A DNA stretch of 5,171 nucleotides from Bacillota bacterium (GCA_021845645.1 JAJZVM010000195.1:1-5171), one strand, 5' to 3'. Shown: positions 1 through 5,171, counted from the first letter of the stretch. Notes: generated from the sequence alone by a model not told the origin. Numbers and translations are program-made.

Positions 1-287
1 AAGAACGAGAGCCCCTCGAGCGCCATGCGCAGATTGATCAGCCAGATCGAAACGACTGCGGCGAGCCACGGCGTGCCGACCTGCAGCAGGTGCAAGGCGG
101 CGAACTGGCTCGCCCCGGCGTAGACGAGCAGCGAGAGGCCGATGGCGAACCAGCCAGGTAGGTGGAGGGCGACGGCGGAGAGTCCGAACGCGAAAGCGAC
201 CGGCAGGTAACCGAGGGCGATCGGCAGGGCGCGTGGATCGACAAGGGCAGTCCTTTCCGTATCCATGCTGCTAATGCTAGTGCACAC
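1..287 (-). CDS. azlC: AzlC-family branched-chain amino acid exporter subunit, N-terminal part
   Basis: This gene reads leftward and is cut by the window edge, leaving about 95 residues. The product begins VCTSISSMDTER and continues with GYLPVAFAFGLSAVAL and LLVYAGASQFAALHLL, then INLRMALEGLS. The G-Y-x-P-x-A-F-G segment and the Y-A-G-A-S-Q-F-A-A block are hallmarks of AzlC/YgaZ permeases, the large membrane subunit that exports branched-chain amino acids (or analogues) with the small partner AzlD. Two to three hydrophobic helices are visible. I chose the GTG at 287 because GGAGGAG lies just upstream; the in-frame ATG at 266 has no Shine-Dalgarno sequence at a usable distance but remains possible. 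An azlD gene would be expected beyond the left edge. The usual NLRH motif reads NLRM here. Family assignment is confident; substrate is inferred. Confidence 0.82.
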   Translation of the reverse strand, partial: MCTSISSMDTERTALVDPRALPIALGYLPVAFAFGLSAVALHLPGWFAIGLSLLVYAGASQFAALHLLQVGTPWLAAVVSIWLINLRMALEGLSF

Positions 288-289
288 AT

Positions 290-296
290 CTCCTCC
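290..296 (-). promoter_or_regulatory. Shine-Dalgarno of the azlC-type gene
   Basis: On the minus strand GGAGGAG lies 2 nt from the GTG at 287, or 4 nt if GGAGG is the pairing core. This is slightly close, but it is the only strong ribosome binding site here. It is 23 nt from the ATG at 266, too far to serve it, so it favours the GTG start. An ATG at 289 abuts the site and opens a different frame without recognisable protein. Confidence 0.55.
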
Positions 297-326
297 GCTC
301 AATGGCAGGTGGCTGCGAGGCGGTAG

Positions 327-337
327 CCTATAATAGG
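327..337 (+). promoter_or_regulatory. Candidate -10 element (TATAAT) in an 11-bp palindrome, antiporter promoter
   Basis: A perfect TATAAT at 329-334 sits inside the palindrome CCTATAATAGG. Transcription would start near 341, giving a leader of under 20 nt that still contains the ribosome binding site of the antiporter gene. No good TTGACA-like -35 hexamer is present at 16-18 bp, so the promoter is either activator-dependent or a chance match. Because of the symmetry the opposite strand reads TATTAT at 335-330, which could act as the -10 of the divergent azlC-type gene. The same short element may therefore serve, or be contested by, both directions. Confidence 0.4.
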
Positions 338-342
338 GCAAA

Positions 343-352
343 TGGGGAGGGG
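343..352 (+). promoter_or_regulatory. Shine-Dalgarno of the antiporter gene
   Basis: The purine-rich run TGGGGAGGGGG ends 5 nt before the ATG at 358, a good ribosome binding site at normal spacing. It supports ATG 358 as the start rather than the ATG at 342, which precedes the purine run and opens a different frame. Confidence 0.7.
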
Positions 353-357
353 GCTGC

Positions 358-2184
358 ATGACAGGTCACGAGTGGTACCCTTTCGTGCTGGTGCTTCTTC
401 TGGCCGTAGCGGTGCCGCTGGGCCTGAGTCGCCTGCGCCTGCAGATACCTGTCGTGGTCGGGGAGCTCGTGGCGGGTATGATCTTTGGCCGCTCGGGTTT
501 CGCTGTCATCACGTCGAACAGCCTGCTGTCCTTCCTGTCGCTCTTCGGACTTTCCTACCTGATGTTTCTGTCGGGCATGGAACTGGATCTGGGTATTTTC
601 ACGGGTGGCCGCGAGCGCAGGCCTACAGTGGTCGCCCTCGCCATCTACCTGGGTGTCCTGGCGCTGTCGCTGGGCGGGGTGCTGTTCCTGCAGCGACTCG
701 GCGTCCTCCCGAGCGGCCTCGTCACCGGGTTCATCGTAGGTTCTACCGCGCTGACGGTGGTCGTGCCGGTGCTCAAGGAACGCGGCCTTACGCAATCGGC
801 CTTCGGTCAGGCCATTCTCACGTGCGCCATCCTGCTCGACTTCCTCAGCATGCTGCTTGTCACAGTCGACATCTCGCTGCAGGCGGGAGCGGTTCTCCGT
901 TTGCTGCTTGGCGTCGGCATCTTCCTGCTCGCGGCCGTGCTGCTGCGGCTCGCGCCGCACTTGCGGGTGCTCTGGCGCCGCACCGAGAGCCAGGTGGCCC
1001 AGGTGGGCGTGCGCGGCTCGTTCGGCCTCATCGTGCTGTTCCTTGCGCTGTCGCGGCTCGTCGGGATCCAGGCGGTGCTCGGAAGCTTCCTCGCGGGGGT
1101 GATCGCCGCGGCCATCGCAGGGCGCGAATCCGACGAGGTGCGTCGCACCCTGGACGGCATCGGCTATGGCTTCTTCGTACCGATCTTCTTCATCCAGGTC
1201 GGTTCGAGCCTCAACCTTCGCGGCTTTCTCACAAACCCCCATAGCATCAGCCTCGCCCTGCTCCTGTTCGTCGTGGCGAGCGCGGCCTCGCTCATCCCCA
1301 GCGCCCTCCTGCGGCTCATCATGCCGTGGCGCAGCGCCATCGCGGGAGCACTGCTGCTGTCCACCAGGCTGACGGTCACCATCGCGGGAGCCACTGTGGC
1401 ACTCGAGGCGCACGCGATCGATTCCACTACGATGATCGCGATCGTGCTCATGAGCATCGTCTCGTCGCTGCTCTGGCCAGCGCTGGGCCAGCGTCTCATG
1501 CCTGGGCCGCCTCCGCAGCGTTCGGGCGTGATCGTCCAGGGCGGTTCGACCTGGTCTTCGCTCGCCGCGGCCCACCTGCAGGCCCGCGGCGAGCAGGTGC
1601 GCTGGCTGGGGAACGCCGAGCAGGCCCCGACCGGAGTGCGCGTGATCCAGGCCGACATGGGGGGCGATGTGGACGCGCTCCTCAGGGGGGCGGACGCCGA
1701 AAGCGCTGCCGCGCTGCTCGCGCTGTCAGCCGACAGCGAGTTCAACAAGCGCCTCTGTCGCGTAGCGCAGAGGCGCTACGATGTGCCGCGCACCGTCGCG
1801 ATCGCACTTCCCGAGGATCGGGAAGAGCTGCGCGGGGAGGGCATCGGTTGCTTCCTGCCCGACTCCGCGCCGATCATCGTGCTCGAGGCGATGGCCAGGA
1901 CGCCATTCGTCCTGGAGATGCTCTCGGGTGGCGTCGGCGGCGCGGAACTGCGCGCCTTGCGGGTCCGCTCGGACACGGTGGACGGGCGGACGCTGCGCAC
2001 CCTCGATCTGCCGCGCGAAGTATTGCTCATCGGGCTCGAGCGCGAGGGCCAGCGCATCCTGCCCCGAGGCGACACCCGTCTACTGCGCGGCGACCGCCTG
2101 ACGGCCATCGGCACACCGCTCGAGCTTGACCGCCTGGCTGCGCTGCTCGGCGGAAGCGTGGAGAGGATGCCCGCCCCGGAATGA
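358..2184 (+). CDS. Kef/CPA2-type monovalent cation:proton antiporter with C-terminal RCK module
   Basis: This 608-residue integral membrane protein has a C-terminal cytoplasmic regulatory half. Residues 6-380 form the Na+/H+ exchanger (CPA2) domain of about 12-13 hydrophobic helices. PVVVGELVAGMIFG (31-44), FLSGMELDL (70-78), GSTALTVVVPVLKERGL (128-144), LGSFLAGVIAA (241-251) and PIFFIQVGSSLNL (275-287) match Kef-type signatures. Asp161 in ILLDFLS is at the expected ion-binding position, and Arg337 occupies the late helix where CPA antiporters carry a basic residue. Residues 388-500 resemble TrkA-N (RCK-N) and 530-600 TrkA-C, with LPRGDTRLLRGDRLTAIG typical of the latter. Such proteins exchange cytoplasmic K+ or Na+ for protons under ligand control. 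The RCK glycine-rich loop is degenerate (VIVQGGSTWSS), so NAD(H) binding is doubtful. Family assignment is strong; the ion is not determinable from sequence. It seems to be transcribed alone. Confidence 0.93.
   Translation: MTGHEWYPFVLVLLLAVAVPLGLSRLRLQIPVVVGELVAGMIFGRSGFAVITSNSLLSFLSLFGLSYLMFLSGMELDLGIFTGGRERRPTVVALAIYLGVLALSLGGVLFLQRLGVLPSGLVTGFIVGSTALTVVVPVLKERGLTQSAFGQAILTCAILLDFLSMLLVTVDISLQAGAVLRLLLGVGIFLLAAVLLRLAPHLRVLWRRTESQVAQVGVRGSFGLIVLFLALSRLVGIQAVLGSFLAGVIAAAIAGRESDEVRRTLDGIGYGFFVPIFFIQVGSSLNLRGFLTNPHSISLALLLFVVASAASLIPSALLRLIMPWRSAIAGALLLSTRLTVTIAGATVALEAHAIDSTTMIAIVLMSIVSSLLWPALGQRLMPGPPPQRSGVIVQGGSTWSSLAAAHLQARGEQVRWLGNAEQAPTGVRVIQADMGGDVDALLRGADAESAAALLALSADSEFNKRLCRVAQRRYDVPRTVAIALPEDREELRGEGIGCFLPDSAPIIVLEAMARTPFVLEMLSGGVGGAELRALRVRSDTVDGRTLRTLDLPREVLLIGLEREGQRILPRGDTRLLRGDRLTAIGTPLELDRLAALLGGSVERMPAPE
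1748..1777. repeat. Perfect 10-bp inverted repeat inside the antiporter gene
   Basis: AGCGCCTCTG at 1748-1757 is exactly complementary to CAGAGGCGCT at 1768-1777 across a 10-nt loop. An alternative perfect hairpin, CGTAGCGC at 1761-1768 with GCGCTACG at 1773-1780 and a 4-nt AGAG loop, uses overlapping bases, so the two are mutually exclusive. The region encodes residues around KRLCRVAQRRYD in the RCK-N domain. No T-tract follows either hairpin, so neither is an intrinsic terminator. The symmetry is seen directly; a function is not established. Confidence 0.6.
1807..1825. repeat. Perfect 8-bp inverted repeat with 3-nt loop inside the antiporter gene
   Basis: CTTCCCGA at 1807-1814 pairs exactly with TCGGGAAG at 1818-1825 around GGA. 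It lies 27 bp after the preceding inverted repeats, within the codons for LPEDREE. There is no U-run. It may be chance in GC-rich coding DNA, or part of a structured mRNA segment together with its neighbours. Confidence 0.5.
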
Positions 2185-2205
2185 CGCTTGTGGGACAGGC
2201 TGGCG

Positions 2206-2234
2206 TTGACGGCAGGAGCGTCCAGGTCTAAAAT
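2206..2234 (+). promoter_or_regulatory. Sigma-A (sigma-70) type promoter of the transporter-acyltransferase gene
   Basis: TTGACG at 2206-2211 and TAAAAT at 2229-2234 are separated by exactly 17 bp. Each hexamer differs from consensus at one position. Transcription would start near 2241, giving a leader of about 54 nt before the GTG at 2295. The promoter begins 21 bp after the antiporter stop codon, so the downstream gene can be transcribed independently even though no terminator separates the two. Confidence 0.72.
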
Positions 2235-2283
2235 TGCCGCAACGTCAAGCATCGCGCTTGGCCTGCAATCATCGGCTGCGGCT

Positions 2284-2290
2284 GGGGTGG
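2284..2290 (+). promoter_or_regulatory. Shine-Dalgarno supporting the GTG start at 2295
   Basis: GGGGTGG lies 4 nt upstream of the GTG at 2295. No ATG, GTG or TTG is present upstream in this frame before the TAA at 2229, so this GTG is the farthest possible start. It precedes the first membrane helix by about 15 residues, as expected for a major facilitator protein. Confidence 0.6.
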
Positions 2291-2294
2291 TCGC

Positions 2295-4673
2295 GTGTCG
2301 CGCCCGGCGGTTTCCGAGGGTTTGCCCGTACGGCGCCAGGTAGCGCTTTCCGCCTATTGGTTCTCGCTCAACTTCGAATCCGCGAGTCTGCTCACGATCG
2401 TGATTCCGGCCGCTCTCGACCGCTTGGCGTTCCATGCGCATACCACGACCCTGGCGCAGCTCGCGGTCGTGGGATCCCTTGTCGCGATGGTGCTGCCGCC
2501 GATGGCGGGAGCCATCTCGGACCGCATTCATCGCAGGGGCGGCCAGCGAAGGTCCATGCTGCTCTGGGGCACGCTCGTGAACGTGCTCGGTCTCCTCGGG
2601 ATGCTTTCCGCCGGGAGCGTGCTCAGCCTGGCAGGGGGCTTTCTCGTGGCCATCCTCGGCCAGAACGTCGCGGGTGCAGCCTACCAGGCCATGATGCCGG
2701 ATATCGTCCCGAAGGAGAGCTGGGGTCTCGCGTCTGGGTATATGGGCGTTGCAAGCCTGCTCGGAACGATCGGTGGACTGGCGATCGCGGGGATCTTCCC
2801 GCCTGCTGCGGTCTATTGCGTCATGGCACTGGTGGCGGTCCTGGGCGGCAGCTATAGCGCGGGCGCGGCACGCGGCGAGGAGACACTTGCGCCCGTTCCC
2901 GTGGTGCGGGCGAAGGTGCGCGACAGGCGCGATTTCTTCCTCGTCTTCCTCGCACGCTTCTTCGTGATGTTTGGCCAGACCCTGCTCATGACGTTCATCC
3001 TCTACTTCTTCCAGGACGTCCTGCATGTGCAGAGCCCGAAGGGCTCCACGGCACTGATCGCCGGCCTCGCGATGCTTGGCGCGGTGCTCTCGTCGATCGT
3101 GCTCGGCAACTTCTCCGACCGCTCCGACCGCCCAGGCATCGTCTTCCTCGCGACCATCCCGATGGCCATTGCCGCGGGAGGCTTCGGCCTTTACAGCAAC
3201 ATGCACTGGATCTTTCTCTTCGCCATCCTATACGGCGTCGGCTATGGTGCCTACCTGTCGGTGGACTGGGCACTGGCGCTGGATGCGATCCCGGACCTCA
3301 GCAACGTGGCACGCGACCTCGGCATCTGGGGCATCGCTTCGAATCTGCCTGCGGTGCTCGCGCCCGCCGCCGGGGGTGTCTTGCTGGCCCGGGCCCTGAC
3401 CCCCGCCATGGGCTATCGCGAACTCTTCCTAGTCACTGGCGGTGTGACACTTCTCGGCGCCATCGTCGTTCTCTTCGTGCGAACCGCTCGACGTGCTTCG
3501 TTCGCGGACATCGGCCTGCGCCTCGGCGTCTCGCTGCTGCTTTTCATCTACGTGCGCATCGCCTACCGCGTTCGCATAGAAGGCAGGCTGCCACGCGATC
3601 GCGGTGCGACGCTCGTCGTCGCGAACCACGCCCACGATCTCGAGGGAATGGTTCTGCCGGTCTGCCTGCAGTGGCAGGGACGCCTCTCCCAGCCTGTTTA
3701 CTCGGCGGGATCGGAGCGCCTTTTCGAGCCGGGATTCCTCGCGACCCGGGCTCCAGACTTCCTCCGCCCCGTGCTAGCAGGGGTGCACCTCGGCAAGATC
3801 CTGAGCCACCTCGGCGTGCGCCCCATCGAGAACATGCCGCGCTCCCGGCCCTTCGTGGGGCTCGCATATGCGGTCTGGCTGTGGCACGGGAACCTGCAGT
3901 TCCGTGACGTCTTCACCGCCGACACCCTCCTGACACTCGGCATCCCGGGAAGTGCCCGCCTGCGGGACGCCTGGCGGGCCGGGTTCCTCCAGGCGGCGCA
4001 GACGGTGCTGCCGTTCACCACGCTCAAGGCGCCGTATCGGGCAGAAGTTCGCGCCGACGTGCGTGGGCGCATCGAGGGACAAATCGACGCGCTTGCGGAT
4101 ATCCTCGACGACGGCGGGACGCTCTACCTGACGCCCGAGGGGCGCTACACGGAGAACGGCGAGCTTTCGCGTCTGCGGGAGTCACTGGTGCGCCTCGTGC
4201 CGCACGCCGAGAACGTGGTGCTCTCGGCGTTGAGCTATGACCCGTTCAATCCTGGTAGACTCCGGCTTCTGGTGAGGCTGCTGGAGGCCGGGCCGGGGCC
4301 TGACCTGCGCCGCAAGTTGGTTGCCGCGCGGCCAGTGACCGTGAGCCAAGTGGTGGCTGCCGTTCTGGTGAAGCGCGAAGGCGGGATCACCCGCGACGAG
4401 GTGGTGCAGCTGGCAGCCGAGCTTGTGCGGGACCTGGGCGGCGGGGTGGCTTTGGCGCCTGAAATCCGAGAAGACCCCCGCCCCGCGGTGCGCAAGGCAA
4501 TCCAGTGCATGCTGCGGCGCGGCATCCTGCGCGAGGCCGGTGGGTGCCTGTGCGTCACGGAGAAGCGGGGTGACGAACGCTTCCCCGGCGTGACGGATAT
4601 GCTGAGCTACCAGGCGGCGCAGTTCGAGGAGACCCGACTTGCGGGGGGACGCGTACCGACATCCTTGGCCTGA
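2295..4673 (+). CDS. Major facilitator transporter fused to a PlsC-like acyltransferase
   Basis: This 792-residue protein appears to combine three parts. Residues 15-398 are an MFS transporter of about 12 helices, with motif A-like loops after helix 2 (SDRIHRRGGQRR, 75-86) and in the second half (GNFSDRSDRPG, 271-281). A further hydrophobic helix (405-424) leads into a PlsC-like domain: VVANHAHDLEGM (441-452) is block I, LGVRPIEN (506-513) resembles block II, and YLTPEGRYTENGELSRLRES (611-630) is the PEG block III. These domains transfer acyl chains to glycerophospholipids at the inner membrane face. Residues 676-757 form a helical, winged-helix-like tail. The arrangement recalls LplT-Aas fusions, which flip lysophospholipids inward and re-acylate them, but there is no acyl-ACP synthetase. 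Block I reads HX4E rather than HX4D, so activity is uncertain. Lysophospholipid repair is inference; the domain calls are firm. Confidence 0.87.
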   Translation: MSRPAVSEGLPVRRQVALSAYWFSLNFESASLLTIVIPAALDRLAFHAHTTTLAQLAVVGSLVAMVLPPMAGAISDRIHRRGGQRRSMLLWGTLVNVLGLLGMLSAGSVLSLAGGFLVAILGQNVAGAAYQAMMPDIVPKESWGLASGYMGVASLLGTIGGLAIAGIFPPAAVYCVMALVAVLGGSYSAGAARGEETLAPVPVVRAKVRDRRDFFLVFLARFFVMFGQTLLMTFILYFFQDVLHVQSPKGSTALIAGLAMLGAVLSSIVLGNFSDRSDRPGIVFLATIPMAIAAGGFGLYSNMHWIFLFAILYGVGYGAYLSVDWALALDAIPDLSNVARDLGIWGIASNLPAVLAPAAGGVLLARALTPAMGYRELFLVTGGVTLLGAIVVLFVRTARRASFADIGLRLGVSLLLFIYVRIAYRVRIEGRLPRDRGATLVVANHAHDLEGMVLPVCLQWQGRLSQPVYSAGSERLFEPGFLATRAPDFLRPVLAGVHLGKILSHLGVRPIENMPRSRPFVGLAYAVWLWHGNLQFRDVFTADTLLTLGIPGSARLRDAWRAGFLQAAQTVLPFTTLKAPYRAEVRADVRGRIEGQIDALADILDDGGTLYLTPEGRYTENGELSRLRESLVRLVPHAENVVLSALSYDPFNPGRLRLLVRLLEAGPGPDLRRKLVAARPVTVSQVVAAVLVKREGGITRDEVVQLAAELVRDLGGGVALAPEIREDPRPAVRKAIQCMLRRGILREAGGCLCVTEKRGDERFPGVTDMLSYQAAQFEETRLAGGRVPTSLA

Positions 4674-4712
4674 AAATGAGCGTGGCTTGGCGACACATCC
4701 TGACACCGTCCG

Positions 4713-4720
4713 CATAGTCT
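4713..4720 (+). promoter_or_regulatory. Candidate sigma-E/sigma-K type -10 element upstream of sigK
   Basis: CATAGTCT fits CATAnnnT, the -10 pattern shared by the mother-cell factors sigma-E and sigma-K. An AC dinucleotide at 4695-4696 is 16 bp upstream, consistent with the minimal sigma-K -35. A good sigma-E -35 is not evident. In Bacillus sigK is transcribed by sigma-E with SpoIIID and then by sigma-K itself, so the element fits the downstream gene. Transcription would start near 4727, leaving a leader of about 27 nt. The motif is short and could be coincidental. Confidence 0.42.
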
Positions 4721-4739
4721 GGTAAGGCACGCGTACGGC

Positions 4740-4750
4740 AGGGGTGGTGA
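4740..4750 (+). promoter_or_regulatory. Shine-Dalgarno of sigK
   Basis: The purine-rich AGGGGTGGTGA upstream of ATG 4754 offers GGTGG at 6 nt or GGTGA at 3 nt from the start. It supports this ATG, which also gives a pro-sequence of the expected length. Confidence 0.55.
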
Positions 4751-4753
4751 CGC

Positions 4754-5171
4754 ATGGACTTCGATGTTGTCGCGCTGATCGTAATGCCGCTGCTGCGCGG
4801 AGTATGGCTGCTTGTTGGCTACCTTTCGGGGAACGCCTTTCCGCAGCCGCTCTCCGAGGCCGAGGAGGCGATGGCCCTCAAGTCGTTGCGCGGGGGTGAC
4901 GTGAGAGCCCGGCAGATGCTCATCGAGCGCAACCTTCGTCTTGTGGCGCACATCGTCAAGAAGTTCGACAACACGGGCGAGGATACGGACGACCTCATCT
5001 CGATCGGCACTGTGGGACTGATCAAGGGCATCGACACGTTCAATCCGGAGCGCGGCACAAGACTGGCCACCTACGCGGCTAGGTGTATCGAAAACGAAAT
5101 CCTCATGCACCTTCGGGTGATCAAGCGGCGCAGGAGCGAAGTGTCCATCTACGACCCCATCGGCTACGACC
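4754..5171 (+). CDS. sigK: RNA polymerase sporulation sigma factor K precursor, N-terminal part
   Basis: The gene is cut by the right edge after 139 codons. Residues 1-22 ([22 protein letters not shown]) form a hydrophobic pro-sequence, followed by [12 protein letters not shown], which aligns with the mature N-terminus [12 protein letters not shown] of B. subtilis sigma-K. Sigma region 2 follows: [20 protein letters not shown] (58-77), [17 protein letters not shown] (80-96) and the promoter-recognition part [19 protein letters not shown] (103-121), then [18 protein letters not shown] and DPIG distinguish it from the close paralogue sigma-E. Sigma-K directs late mother-cell transcription for coat and cortex maturation after the intramembrane protease SpoIVFB removes the pro-sequence. 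Region 4 lies outside the window, and no interruption by a skin-like element is seen up to residue 139. Its promoter-proximal CATAGTCT box suits mother-cell control. Confidence 0.93.
   Translation, partial: MDFDVVALIVMPLLRGVWLLVGYLSGNAFPQPLSEAEEAMALKSLRGGDVRARQMLIERNLRLVAHIVKKFDNTGEDTDDLISIGTVGLIKGIDTFNPERGTRLATYAARCIENEILMHLRVIKRRRSEVSIYDPIGYD

Noticed and set aside
38..289. Minus-strand frame starting at ATG 289
   Set aside because: It is Ser/Arg/Pro-rich with no family resemblance and directly abuts the GGAGGAG. The frame starting at 287 or 266 gives recognisable AzlC motifs.
342..1244. Plus-strand open frame of 300 codons overlapping the antiporter gene in another frame
   Set aside because: It is an Ala/Gly/Arg/Pro-rich shadow. 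The ATG at 342 precedes the Shine-Dalgarno, while the frame starting at 358 gives a full Kef-type protein.
1445..1456. Twelve-bp palindrome TGCTCATGAGCA inside the antiporter gene
   Set aside because: It is isolated within codons for VLMSI and has no repeat partner or regulatory context, so chance is adequate.
328..1575. Long open frame of 415 codons on the minus strand opposite the antiporter gene
   Set aside because: Its translation is dominated by Arg, Asp, Glu, Gln and His with no domain or hydrophobic pattern, which is typical of the antisense of GC-rich membrane-protein codons. The plus-strand protein is clearly real.
2183..2222. Inverted repeat GACGCT/AGCGTC after the antiporter stop as a possible terminator
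   Set aside because: Arms are only 6 bp with a loop of over 25 nt, there is no T-tract, and it overlaps the promoter at 2206-2234.
2181..2231. Sixteen-codon frame from an ATG overlapping the antiporter stop
   Set aside because: It has no separate ribosome binding site, runs through the promoter hexamers and encodes nothing recognisable.
1776..3206. Long open frame of 476 codons on the minus strand spanning the antiporter and transporter genes
   Set aside because: It covers the ends of two real genes and a promoter, has low-complexity charged composition and no recognisable motif. It is open only because of GC-rich codon bias.
4691..4710. Possible SpoIIID site near the ACA triplets upstream of sigK
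   Set aside because: The bases flanking both ACA triplets do not fit the purine and A/T positions of the SpoIIID consensus well enough.

Overview
The window most likely comes from a GC-rich, endospore-forming member of the Firmicutes (Bacillota), perhaps a high-GC Clostridia or Limnochordia-like lineage. The main evidence is the right-hand gene. It encodes the first 139 residues of a sigma factor that closely resembles the mother-cell sporulation factor pro-sigma-K, including a hydrophobic pro-sequence, a Tyr at the expected mature N-terminus and the conserved [14 protein letters not shown] and [10 protein letters not shown] blocks. The strong G/C preference at third codon positions rules out a typical low-GC Bacillus. 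I cannot name a species.

Layout: a truncated azlC-type permease gene runs leftward off the left edge. A 70-bp divergent intergenic region with a TATAAT-type element separates it from three rightward genes. These are (i) a 608-residue CPA2/Kef-type monovalent cation:proton antiporter with a C-terminal RCK (TrkA-N/TrkA-C) regulatory module; (ii) a 792-residue fusion of a 12-helix major facilitator transporter to a PlsC-like phospholipid acyltransferase, followed by a C-terminal helical/winged-helix-like domain; and (iii) the start of sigK. Gene (ii) has its own well-formed sigma-A-type promoter (TTGACG, 17 bp, TAAAAT). A CATAnnnT element resembling mother-cell sigma-E/sigma-K -10 boxes precedes sigK.

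The three rightward genes look like separate transcription units that share a direction rather than a functional operon. Their plausible roles are ion homeostasis at the membrane, (lyso)phospholipid movement coupled to re-acylation, and late mother-cell transcription. The most unusual item is the transporter-acyltransferase fusion. It recalls LplT-Aas fusions but lacks the acyl-ACP synthetase domain, carries Glu in place of Asp in the HX4D motif, has a long insertion before the PEG block, and ends in a domain reminiscent of the PlsB C-terminus. No RNA genes, insertion sequences, CRISPR arrays or convincing intrinsic terminators were found.
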